A DNA stretch of 64,000 bases, from the NCBI GenBank assembly GCA_023159155.1, contig JAJNNX010000006.1, positions 1,240,001 to 1,304,000 on the forward strand. Direction: 5' to 3'. Under the pieces are notes generated by a model. It was not told the origin of the DNA. It did not search any database and was given only the letters and a program-made list of their open reading frames with translations. The stretch comes from Ustulina deusta (Eukaryota > Ascomycota > Sordariomycetes > Xylariales > Xylariaceae). The position numbers and the translations under genes are program-made. This document shows positions 11,770 through 22,004 of the stretch, one piece after another (position 1 is the stretch's first letter; each line of letters starts with the position of its first letter).

Positions 11770-13573
11770 TTAGGACTTATAAGGCGTAGGCCCAATCATG
11801 AGCTCAGGCTTGACGAGCTCATCGAACTCCTCCGATGTCAGAGCTTTGAGCTCCATTGCACTCCCCTTCAAGGTAAGGCCCTTCTTATGCGCGTTCTTGG
11901 CAACTTTGGAAGCCATGTCATACCCAATTTTAGGGTTGAGGCAAGTAACAAGCATGAGACTGTCGCTTAATCGTTAGCAAACATAAATCACATCGACCGC
12001 GACACAGAATTTCACTTACGATTCCTTCATAATGCTGGCAATCTTTTCCTCGTTCGCCTGGAGACCCTCAACCAGGTTCCTCTCAAATGAGCGCATACCG
12101 TCTGACAGTAGCCTGACACTGTGTAGCAGGTTGCGGATAACCAGAGGCTTGTAGACGTTGAGCTCGAACTGCCCGTTCATACCACCAATCGTCGTGGCGA
12201 CATGGTTACCCATAACCTGGGCGCAGACCATTGTCAAAGCCTCGCACTGTGTTGGGTTGACCTTGCCGGGCATGATGCTGGAGCCGGGCTCATTCTCCGG
12301 CAACACTAGCTCGCCAAGACCGCAGCGGGGGCCACTGCCGAGGTAACGGATATCCTGGGCAATCTTAGTAAGCGACGCGGCCAGAGTGTTCAGAGAGCCG
12401 GAAGCCTGGACGATGGCATCGTGGGCGGCGAGGGACTCAAATTTGTTGGGCGCCGTCTTGAACTCTGTACCGGTCATTTTGCTGACCTCCTCAGCGATGG
12501 CCTCGGCAAAGCCTTCGAAGGTGTTGATACCCGTTCCCACGGCGGTACCACCTTGCGCTAGGAGCCTCAGATCAGGTAGGGAGCTCTCCACCCGCTTAAT
12601 GCCAAAGTCCAGTTGTGCAACGTAGCCAGAAAATTCCTGGCCAAGGGTTAGAGGTGTAGCGTCTTGAAGATGCGTCCTTCCGATCTTGATGATGTTCTTG
12701 GCCTCAAAGTCGTCAACCTTCTTCTGGAGGGCGTCACGGAGGCTCTTGAGTGAAGGTAGCAGCGACTCTTCAATTTCGAGCACAGCGGCAATGTGCATGA
12801 CGGTAGGGAAAGTGTCGTTGGATGAAGCAGATCGGTTCACGTGGTCGTTGGGATGAACGGGCTTCTTGCTGCCCTTGGTGCCGCCAAGAATCTCGATGGC
12901 TCGGTTGGAAATGACCTCATTGGCATTCATGTTGGACTGCGTGCCAGAGCCGGTCTGCCAGACCACAAGGGGAAAGTGGTCAATGAGCTTGAGGTCGGCG
13001 ACCTCAGCGGCGGCCTGCTGAATGGCCTTGCCAATCTTCTCGTCTAAGAGCACAATCACAAGGGTAAGTGTCCATACTCTCGAATGGGACCCAATTGAAG
13101 TCGCGAAGGCGGGAGAGGTGGGCGGTGGTTTGCATACCAAGTCCATATCGCATATTTACGGTGGCGGCTGCTCCCTTCAGAATACCAAAGGCCCTGACGA
13201 TGGGAGGCGGCATCCGATCCTGGGGCTGGTTGATGCGGAAGTTCTCGAGCGATCGCTCCGTCTGAGCGCCCCAATACTTGTCAGCAGGGACTTGAATCTC
13301 GCCAAAGGCGTCGCTCTCGGTTCTCGTGCTGGCGGCCATTCTGACGGATGTGGCGTGGAGGTTTCGCTGGAACTGTAGGTGATACTTCGATTTGGAGGAC
13401 AAGCTGCTAGGTTTCGAGTTTGAGGTTGTGCATGGTGAGGACGCTGAGGGGACAGCCGAGGCGGAGAGTGAGGAGACGCTGGAGTACTTGCATGTGCAAA
13501 GCAGTCTTGGAGCGATCCTCGGCGCCAGGACGTTTCGGCCAGCGCCGGCTGTAGCCCGTACTGATCGAAGCAT
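11770..13573 (-). CDS. FUM1: Fumarate hydratase class II, mitochondrial
   Basis: Three exons join in phase: 13573-13138, 13043-12020 and 11959-11770 (549 residues). The junctions restore [15 protein letters not shown] and [17 protein letters not shown]. The protein interconverts fumarate and malate in the TCA cycle. The class II superfamily signature [11 protein letters not shown] is intact, as is the [14 protein letters not shown] region. The N-terminus [20 protein letters not shown] is Arg-rich without acidic residues, a good matrix-targeting peptide. An ATG 26 codons further upstream (13651) is also open and would give 575 residues, but its leader fits targeting less well. An internal ATG at 13339 lies just before the mature enzyme and could make a cytosolic form. 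The Sqt1-like gene starts 720 bp away, divergently. Confidence 0.95.
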
Positions 13574-14292
13574 GGTGGCAGGAGCTTCCCTGGATGCGCA
13601 AGCGACCGGGCGAGTAGGCACACAGAGCAACCAATTGAAACAATGGAACAATTAACTAAATAATTGGCTATTTAAACGATTGACTGTTTGCTGCCAGGTG
13701 CATTTGGTCCACAAACCTTCAGTTCCGCTGGCGCAAATTGGCTGGGGGATGGAATCGAGAGGATAAAAGGCGCAAAATAGAACAAAATGCCGGTGGTTGC
13801 TCTAAATTTATCGTCGAGCTTCACCTCACGTAACGCCCCCGGCAAGAGGTCGGCAGCGTCAGAGCTATCCGGAAACCCCCGAAAAGCGGAAAAGCGGAAA
13901 CATGTTGTGGGGTCTTGGCGCTCTGGATTGCCTACCTGCACTATAAGTAGATACCAGTACTTGGACACTTATGCTACCTAGTTTAGGTACCCCTGAAAAC
14001 AATTGCCAGGGAGGGTGTTTCTCTCAAATCCCAAGCTCCGGATGGCGGGGTTGTACCAAGCAGACGACCAGCGGGATGTTACCCCACTACAAGCGCGATG
14101 GCAATTACAAAAAGTTGGGTGATTATCAAGCAGCAAATTCACCTTCGACAAGCATCCACGATCAAACTATCTTAACATTCGTCTAGTATATAACGAACAA
14201 CACGGCTAATATCCCGCTTGCATCTTTCTCACCACAATTCATCTTCTTCGTCTGCTCCATCCTCCAATACCCTCCAACCCAGCTCGCCCACC
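13574..14292. promoter_or_regulatory. Bidirectional promoter region, fumarase and Sqt1-like gene
   Basis: The two genes are transcribed away from each other and share this roughly 0.7-kb interval. A TATA-like AGTATATAACG lies at about 14186, some 105 bp before the WD40 gene start. No operator can be assigned with confidence. Confidence 0.35.
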
Positions 14293-15780
14293 ATGTCTGC
14301 CCCTCACCAAGATGACATGGACGATGCGCCCGAGATGCTCGATGTCGATGACGCGCTGGAGGAGGTTGACGATATCGAGGGAGACATTGCGATGGATTCC
14401 GACGACGACGAGCCCGTAGAGATCAACCTCCACAACGACAGCGTCGCATACTTTGACGCACACAAGGACTCGGTATTTGCCATCGCGCAACACCCCACAC
14501 AACCGACTTTGATCGCGACTGGTGGAAGCGAGGGTGAAGGAGACGATGCTCCGGGGAAAGGCTATGTCTTCGACACGAGCCCTGTTGTTGGCCGACCGGT
14601 TCTCCCCCCCAGCTACAACGCCGACCCCAATGCGCCGCAACAGAAGAGCACGGAGCTCCAGCCATTATTCACAATCGAGGGCCACGCCGATTCGATCAAC
14701 ACATTAGCCTTTACGTTTCCCCGCGGAGAGTTCCTGGTGTCGGGTGGTTTGGATGGCCGCTTGCGCGTTTACCAACTGTCGATTGACGCGCGGAACAAAG
14801 CATCCTTCACATTTCTGGCCGAGTCCCAAGAAGTCCCGGAGATCAACTGGCTCGCCCCATGTCCAGTAGGCCCCAACTCGCAAATAGCTGCAGCAAATAC
14901 GGTCGCGCTCGGGGCTTCCGATGGCTCGGTCTGGGTTTACACAATTGATCCCAATGACACTTCAAATCCGCTGCAGATTGTCCAGAGTTATTTCCTCCAC
15001 ACCGAATCATGCACTGCCGGCACCTGGTCGCCCGACGGGAAGTTTCTTGCCACAGTCTCCGAAGATAGCTCTCTTCTGGTCTGGGACGTCTGGGGCGAGG
15101 CCGCCGCCAAGGGTCTTACCAACGACAACGGGCAAACTGTGGTCTCGCTCAATAGCTCTGATCAACGATTTGCCGTTGAGGGCGGATTGTACTCCGTCGC
15201 CATCGACCCCAAGACATCATTTGTCGCAGTTGGCGGTGCAGGCGGCGCTATCAAGATCATTGGTCTACCCCGCCTAGGTGTCGATAGTCATCCGGCCTCG
15301 AGCAAGCAAAGCAAGGCAAAAGCCAAAGGTGCTGATGCAGGAGGGAGCCAAGGCGGTACAATTTTAGCAGACTTGCACACCCAAGGCGACGGTATTGAGA
15401 CCCTCAGTTTCTCGCCTAACAACCCGCTTCTTGCCGCGGGCAGCGTCGATGGCAGTATCGTCATATATGATACATCACGTCGCTTTGCCGTGAGGAGACA
15501 CATAAAAGATGCACATGATGAATTTAGTGTTGTTAAAGTCGAATTCGTCGCAGGTCTCGGCGATGGTTGGCTGTTAACAAGTTGTGGTATGGATGGTGTC
15601 GTCCGACGGTGGGATGTCCGTGGCGCAGCCGGGGCCTCAATAGAGAGTATGGTAAAGGAATGGAAAGGACACCGTGGTGATGGAGAAGGTGGTGGTGTAT
15701 TAGGCTTTGTTCAGGGTAGCACAGGCGAACGGATCGTGACAGCAGGTGATGATGGTATCGTTTTGGTGTTTGAGGCGTAG
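14293..15780 (+). CDS. sqt1: WD40 protein, Sqt1/AAMP-like ribosome-assembly chaperone
   Basis: A single-exon frame of 495 residues. The start at 14293 sits in a strong context (CCCACCATGTC). The frame stays open upstream only through a near-cognate TTG, so I prefer 14293. Residues 1-45 are very acidic (MDDAPEMLDVDDALEEVDD). The rest is a beta propeller with recognisable WD-type blades, such as the HADSINTLAF / LVSGGLDGRLRVYQL and SPDGKFLATVSEDSSLLVWD pairs. The acidic leader plus a propeller of this length matches yeast Sqt1, a dedicated chaperone of ribosomal protein Rpl10 (uL16) acting in 60S assembly, and metazoan AAMP. A low-complexity Lys/Ala/Gly insert (SKQSKAKAKGADAGG) lies between blades. 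Confidence 0.85.
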   Translation: MSAPHQDDMDDAPEMLDVDDALEEVDDIEGDIAMDSDDDEPVEINLHNDSVAYFDAHKDSVFAIAQHPTQPTLIATGGSEGEGDDAPGKGYVFDTSPVVGRPVLPPSYNADPNAPQQKSTELQPLFTIEGHADSINTLAFTFPRGEFLVSGGLDGRLRVYQLSIDARNKASFTFLAESQEVPEINWLAPCPVGPNSQIAAANTVALGASDGSVWVYTIDPNDTSNPLQIVQSYFLHTESCTAGTWSPDGKFLATVSEDSSLLVWDVWGEAAAKGLTNDNGQTVVSLNSSDQRFAVEGGLYSVAIDPKTSFVAVGGAGGAIKIIGLPRLGVDSHPASSKQSKAKAKGADAGGSQGGTILADLHTQGDGIETLSFSPNNPLLAAGSVDGSIVIYDTSRRFAVRRHIKDAHDEFSVVKVEFVAGLGDGWLLTSCGMDGVVRRWDVRGAAGASIESMVKEWKGHRGDGEGGGVLGFVQGSTGERIVTAGDDGIVLVFEA

Positions 15781-16475
15781 GAAGTCTGAAATGTCGCTAC
15801 GATAAAGAGAATAGATCTTCTGTCGGTGATCTTGTGTCAGTCACTTTCATGCTGTTGTTTAGTATATAAGGCTCATTAGGAGGGTAGAGAGGCGCAGTCA
15901 AGCCTACCTTGACTACGGCTCGATGGTGGGTATAGATGGCATCGGGCATACCAGTCCAGCGGAGATATTTTAACCTAAAACTCGCCTTGATGTCCTGGAT
16001 TACACACTCACAACTTACGACTTTACTTCGCCTTATAGGTACTTCTTACTTATCGTCTGGGCAGGTAAGGGATGGAAATACTCGTCGCAATAGATACTCC
16101 GTCTTTTCTGCAACATCACCATCCACCCCCAATCGCAACAACAGCTTACCGAACCAAGGTAGGTAGACTCTTTATAAGTGTTGGCAAAAGTTCACTCCTT
16201 GTTTTTGCCAAGCAAATAGAGATTTGTGCCGGATGTCTCCAAATGAGCAAATTGATTTCGTTACATGCCCACCTAGAGAAGATATCAGTCTACTAAGCTT
16301 AGCTAAGTGGGCAGGTGCTAGGAGTGTAAAGGTTAGGGAAGTCAGAGTCAGATGCCCACTGTATTTAGCTGGCAGTTGTACGGCTGGAACCCCTCCGTTG
16401 ATAATACCTACCTACAGCGTCTTCTCCACTTTGAGACCTACTTCTTAGCTAGGTACTCTGGAGTTGCCTGCTTTA
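15781..16475. other. Intergenic region between convergent genes
   Basis: It contains the 3' ends of the Sqt1-like gene (+) and the alpha-glucosidase (-). TAGGTA/TACCTA motifs recur (around 15900, 16035, 16160, 16405 and 16450). No gene is supported. Confidence 0.45.
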
Positions 16476-19072
16476 TCAGCTCACAACGACCTCAAAAGCT
16501 TCATTCAGGCTCCACGTTCCTTCCTTCGTAACAGGCACTTCGCCACCGAGGATCTTCACACTCTCGACGACTACGTCAGTCCTGTAACCGAAGATCCCCT
16601 CAGCTCTCAATATCTTCCCATCCCACGCGAAGCTAATGTCGGAGTACTTGCTCCCTACATCCAAGCTGTCGCCATCGTCTAGGTATAGAGAGCCACTTGC
16701 TCTGCCGTCGCTATCTGGCGCGATAATGAGGGTGAAGTCATTTCGGCGCACGACCTCTGTGGTATTCCCCGAGGCGCTGCGCAGCGGCAGAATGGTACCT
16801 CCACGGATATGGACTGGTATATCTGTGAAAGCAACGTCGTCAACTGTGACTGCGGCACCTGTGCCTTGAATAGGCTGGAGGGTCCAGAAATCATAAAAGA
16901 CGTCGTCGGGAAGGTAAAACGTCACAGAGGTAGCGTCATCGTCCGTGACAGGGGAGACGAGCAAGGCGTCGCCATAGAACCATTGTAAGTCAATGCCGAA
17001 CGTCGCTGCATCGTTCGGATAGAGAAAGAAAAGCGGATTTACGATCGGAGCGCCTGTGGAAGCTGCTCGGTGCATGGCTGTGTAAATGTAGTCGAGCAGT
17101 CTATACCGTGCATCTATCGCTTTCTGCGCAGCCTTCATCACTGATTCCCAGAGATAGAATTCCTGGTTTGGCGCTGAAATGTCGGCGTGGTTACGGTAAA
17201 ACGGCTGGAACGCGCCGAGGAGCGCCCAGCGCGCGCACATCTGCTCCTGGGCTTTGCCGTTGAATCCGCAAACATCCGATCCGACCATGGGCATTGCGTG
17301 GACGGCCGCGAATGAAAGCATTTGGCTAATCGTTACTCTGTAGTCGTCCCAGTTGCTATCGTTGTCGCCGAACCAATGCGCGGCTTTTGTCCCCGCGCCA
17401 GCGAACGTCGAGCGTGTCAGCACGAACGGCCGAGAGTTTGGACGACGAGCTAGTAAGGAATTGCGCGTCGCCGTGATCATCATTAATCCGTGGATATTAT
17501 GGGTGTCATATTGCACAGTTCCGTCCGCGTTCGTGTTATTGGTGTACAAAGTTCTGACACTAAGATCGCCCTGGTGGTTGTTGATGCGATACGCTGGGTT
17601 GAATAGTTCCCGGTCCGGAAGCCCTGTCATATCCCCCGCTGGGTTCTTTCGAGTGCGTGGCGCCTTGCGAGACGCAGAAGCTTGGTTATTACTGTTGACA
17701 GCGTCCTCGGACGGTTCACAGTTGACGTCAGCGCAGAAATTTGACACCTCGTTCATGTCGTTCCATGCTCCGTCGATGTCAAGGCCAGCCTCTGGGTCAA
17801 AAAACCGAAGGATTTCGTCTGTCCACCAGTCCTGTGTTTTGGGCGCAAACCAATCGGGCCACACAACTTCCCCAGCCCATTGTTCGCCACGATACAGAGA
17901 CCCATCGTCGGCTTTGATGAATGTGTCGGCTTCCACGCCCCTCGAGTACGTGGCGTAGCCATCTGATTTGCGGACTCCTGGATCAAGCATCATAATGTAT
18001 TTCTGTCCTCGCCGGTGCAAGTCGTCAACAAGTTCTCTCATCTTGTCAAGAGGGTAGTTTTGAGGGTCCAAAGTAAAGTCCTGACGATTATCCATATAGT
18101 CGATATCGGCCCATAATACCTCCAGCGGAATATTGGCAGCAGAATAATTCGCAACCACTTCTGCTTCGAATTGGACGTCGGGCCATCCGTATTTGCACTG
18201 GTGATACCCGAAGGTCCAGTACGACATCATTGCTGGGAGACCTACAACTTCAGCATACTGCTTGCTAACATCTGTGGGACTGGGGCCGGCAAGAAAATAG
18301 AGGTCTAGCACCCCGCCGATGATGTTGTACTCAAGATACTGCTCGCCTGAATCGGTCTTATTGATGTTGATGTCCATGCCATTAGCGTTTAGCAGAGCGA
18401 CACCATGACTTCCTAACTCGCCACGGTGCTCTAAATAATTGGGGTGGCTTCCGTAAAGGTTCCTATTACGAGGGATGAAGGGTGATTCGGCGTTCCAAAA
18501 TGTACGCTTATAATTGTCCGTCGACAATCGAAAAGAATCCGAGTGCTCTCCAAATCCGTAAAGGTTCGGATCTCTCGGTAGCGAAGTTCGTAGATAGACA
18601 TATTGGGACTCAAGAACCAGGTTGGTACCATTGGTGTTGAATAGAATCTCATCAGAACTAGTGCGCGAGATGGAGAACGAGAAGGGGTTCTCTGTCAGCT
18701 TGAACTGGATGGCGGCGTCCGATGCGAGAACTCCTCGACTAGAGGGTCTTGGTAACACGGATTCCTGGATTTGATATACCTGGAGGCCAGCATCGTAAAT
18801 CTTGACGTGGAGCCGGGAATCTACAGACAAGTCAGTAATTATCTCATGCGCACGGACACTGAACTCGGACCTGTTTGGTACTCAACAAGTAGTTTGAGGT
18901 CAGTAAGATCAGTTCCATAGATGTTGCATGCGGCGCCCGCGAGACTCAAGTCTGCAGTAAGCTTGCCATCGCTCTCAACAATATTGGATGCTGTGTACCC
19001 GGGACAGTTGTCAATTGAAGCAGACAGAGCCACAGAAGATGAAGCTAGTACTAAGTATGAAAGGAACCTCAT
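16476..19072 (-). CDS. Secreted GH31 alpha-glucosidase
   Basis: Two exons, 19072-18871 and 18820-16476, join in phase across a 50-nt intron (GTCCGA...TGTAG), giving 848 residues. The joint reads VEYQTDSRLHVKIYDAG, as expected for the N-terminal beta-sandwich of the family. Residues 1-18 (MRFLSYLVLASSSVALSA) form a signal peptide. The catalytic barrel shows the family 31 nucleophile motif WNDMNE (Asp at about residue 422) and the acid/base motif HWFGDN (Asp at about 553), plus the substrate-pocket stretch LWADIDYMD. Members release glucose from the non-reducing ends of starch, maltose and related sugars. The length matches secreted fungal maltases/glucoamylase-like enzymes, and the frame is intact. 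Exact substrate preference cannot be read from the sequence. Confidence 0.94.
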
Positions 19073-20629
19073 TTTAACTCATGTGCATGTTTTCTCTCGT
19101 GATCTGGAGGTATTCAACGGGATCCCTTGAAAAGTCCGCATCCTGAATGACTTGATTTATAGCACATTTCTAGCATCATTCAAGACGCACCAGCAGACTA
19201 GCCAGTGCTAGATACCGTCGTGATCGATAGCCGACTGCATCTGTATGCAGGCAGTATATCGATGCAACCCATCGTATTGCGGGGACGCAGGCAACGCGCC
19301 GATCACCCCATCATAGGACCAAGAAAGCAAGGATGTTGCTTTGTTTCGCCTTATTAAGGATATATTTAAGGCTATATCGGTCCGTTTCTTCTCGGGGCGG
19401 AATAGTTTTCGGATTGACTGTTGGTTGCCGGGCTCAGCTGATTACCAATTCCTCGATGAGATGGGCGGATAGTAGAGTCCTAACCGAACCTTTGCATGGA
19501 ATACGATCTCGCCAAGGGTAACATCAATATTGAAAGAGAGTGGGTAGTATTCGTTGGTAATGATCAACGGGATTTGAGGAACCCCCGACATGACAAGCGT
19601 CTCGAGAACAAGAGACTGGGGATAACTATACCATAAACAAAACTATACGTTAATTCATGTAGCGCAGTTTTACTTCCTATGCTTGCGATGCAACTGAAGT
19701 TGCTAAACTATAGATGGCTTCTCTATAGCTATGTCGACTTGAGCATCTCCATCATGTCAATAAGATCTGCAATAATATACCAACTTCCTCGAGACCATTT
19801 ACACCTTACTGTATTCAACTTGTATGAAGATACCTGACACCAAATCGTCGCAGGTGTAGTCGGAGGGTTCACAGCGGACGGAGGGTTTCGTCGCGAGTAT
19901 TCATGGAAACTTGCCGGTCTCTGAAACAAGAGGATTAAAGAGGGGAGAAATCGGCTCCCAATGCTCTCTCACTTAGCTTTTCCTTGAGATTCACCAAAAA
20001 TACCTTTTCTTGTCCGTCTTATATTTGGACCGGAACAGTTTATCCTTAGTATGGGGTTTTGGCGGGAGAGACTAGTAACTCTTGAGATGTCCATTTCACG
20101 CGAGGTTTACCTCATCAGAGGGATACTCGGGCCAAAGGCAACTACTAGATTAAAGTGGGTAAAGTGGGTAAAGTGGTTGCATAGCCACATTGTCGCTATA
20201 CAAGCCTATATTGAAGCGGAGTGGCTTGAGTATGGGTGGCTGATAAAGGGGTTAGTTACATAGCTACTTTATAGCTAGACAAGTCGGGTATATATCTGTC
20301 AATGGTATCAATCTAGCTAGTCTTTCTATATTAAAACATTGCAATTCATTCCTTTTAGCGTCGTCATTTCGTTGAATTCGACGGTGTTTTATCATGATCG
20401 TGTTGTCCCGCCATTCAAATGTCTAGTAATTGTCCTACGAAGTGGACCTTCGTTTAGCCAACTTGTTGCATAAGCGCGAGGTGAGCACCCCAATATATCT
20501 GAGTCTACTCGCATTGTCTACTCCACTATATAGCTCACACTCCAAATATTTCGTATAATTAGTGGAGCAGAGATCTCGCCGGTCTGTAGTTATAGGATCT
20601 TGGTGCAACAACGCAAAGACGCATAACGC
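19073..20629. other. Intergenic region bordering the AT-rich island
   Basis: Bases 19073 to about 19400 should carry the alpha-glucosidase promoter. Around 20153-20178 three tandem copies of TAAAGTGGG/T occur. AT content rises from about 20300 toward the island. No gene is supported. Confidence 0.45.
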
Positions 20630-20780
20630 ATCCCACAAGCTTGTTTCGCACTTTCTTGGCAGTACTTTTACTCCAAATTTCTAGCAAAGCTACTTACTCC
20701 ACTTTTATATAACTTTTTAAATATAAATCATACAGACTAATAATTTAGATTTTTGGACTCCTAACGAAATAAAGAATATA
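20630..20780. repeat. Left part of a foldback MITE split by retrotransposon A1
   Basis: The stretch starts ATCCCACAAGC and its sequence recurs inverted at about 39940-40093, which ends GCTTGTGGGAT. Interior landmarks (GTTTCGCACTTTCTTGGC; GACTAATAATTTAGATTTTTGGA) match in the same order on the opposite strand. Element A1 was inserted inside this arm, flanked by ATATA on both sides. Confidence 0.75.
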
Positions 20781-21025
20781 TATAACGGTCAGTACAGTCT
20801 GTACAGTCTTAGCGAGACCCGCAAGGACTCCAGACCCACATAGCAATAAGATAAGAAGTCTACGCACGGACTAATCTAACTCTGCAGCCACATACACAGA
20901 GTTTATATTTACCCACTCTATAAACTCTAACTTCTTTTCTTTTTTTTTTTTTTTTTTTAGCTTAGAGTTTTTGTTTATAATATTAATAAACTAGCTATAA
21001 AAGTTTTATTTAACTAATTATAATA
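20781..21025 (+). repeat. 5' LTR of element A1
   Basis: 245 bp. It begins TATAACGGTC (family form TGTGACGGTTAG) and ends TTATAATA (family form TCGTGACA). A long T tract is followed by AGCTTAGAGT at 20959-20968. The outer 100 bp keep far more G and C than the rest of the island. Confidence 0.85.
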
Positions 21026-21027
21026 CT

Positions 21028-21037
21028 ACTTTAAGCT
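21028..21037 (+). other. Putative self-priming primer-binding site of A1
   Basis: ACTTTAAGCT begins two bases after the LTR. It is the RIP-altered form of ACTCTAAGCT, the reverse complement of AGCTTAGAGT in the same LTR (20959-20968). See the matching intact site in A2 at 21995-22004. Confidence 0.5.
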
Positions 21038-21754
21038 TATTAATTATTTATTAATAAATATTTAATAAATATATATTTTTTATTTTATTATAATTAATAA
21101 AATATAAATAAACTTTTTTTTTTAATTATATATTTAATATAAAAAATTATATATTTTATAATATAAATTTAATTTTAATATAATTTTAATAAAACTTTTA
21201 ATTTTTATACTATTTAAAAATTAATAACTTATAAAAAACTTAACTTTAAATATTTTTATTTTATTTTTAGTTTTTAAACAATTAGAATAATTTTAATTTT
21301 TAAGTATAGCTAGCTTTTTATTATTAGATAATTTAAAAAATTTTTTTTTTATAAAAAAAAAAAAAATTAAGTACTAAACTTTTTTATAAACGTTTTAGGC
21401 GAACTAATACTTAAAAAGAAATCTAAAAAAAATAAAAAATTAAAACTTAAAAAAACAAAATCTAAGCTAGAACTAAAACAACTTAAAATAAATAATATAT
21501 TTAAAAATATAATATTAAATATTATAACTATATAAACTTATAACTTTATATTAGTTCTAGTAAAACTTTTTTAATAAATAAAAAAAATAAAATATTAATT
21601 TTTTAATATGTTTATTTTAATACTTTTAAAAAATAACTATAATTTAACTATAAAAAATATATTTAAAAATATTAACTTTAAACTTTTTAGTTTTGTTATT
21701 TTATTTGTTTTTTATTTTATTAGTTTATTTTTTAATACTTTAAACCTTATTTAT

Positions 21755-21992
21755 TATAATAGTCAGTATAGTCTTAGCAAAACCTATAAGAACTCTAGAC
21801 CTATATAGCAATAAGATAGGAAGTCTACGCATAGACCAACTTAACTCTGTAGCCACACATACAAAGTCTATATTTACCTACCTTATAAATTCTGACTTCT
21901 TTTTTGTTTTTTTTTTTTTTTTTTTAGCTTAAAGTGTTTGTTTATAATATTAATAAACTAGCTATAAAAGCTTTACTTAACTAATTATAACA
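21755..21992 (+). repeat. 5' LTR of element A2
   Basis: 238 bp, TATAATAGTCAG... to ...ATTATAACA. It contains the T tract followed by AGCTTAAAGT (21926-21935), one G-to-A change from the family motif AGCTTAGAGT. Confidence 0.85.
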
Positions 21993-21994
21993 CT

Positions 21995-22004
21995 ACTCTA
22001 AGCT
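21995..22004 (+). other. Putative self-priming primer-binding site of A2
   Basis: ACTCTAAGCT starts two bases after the 5' LTR and is an exact 10-base reverse complement of AGCTTAGAGT in A2's own 3' LTR (27670-27679). No TGG-starting tRNA-type primer site is visible at this place in any copy. Confidence 0.55.

Noticed and set aside
14218..14292. Upstream extension of the Sqt1-like frame
   Set aside because: The extension depends on a TTG start; the ATG at 14293 has a strong context and is followed by the expected acidic leader.
20153..20178. Possible CRISPR or satellite repeat (TAAAGTGGG copies)
   Set aside because: Only three 9-bp tandem units with no spacers; a trivial short tandem repeat in a eukaryotic genome.
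21608..21808. 66-codon frame rich in Phe, Asn, Ile and Leu in the AT island
   Set aside because: Composition is simply what AT-only DNA yields; it lies inside the degraded interior of element A1 and crosses into the LTR of A2.
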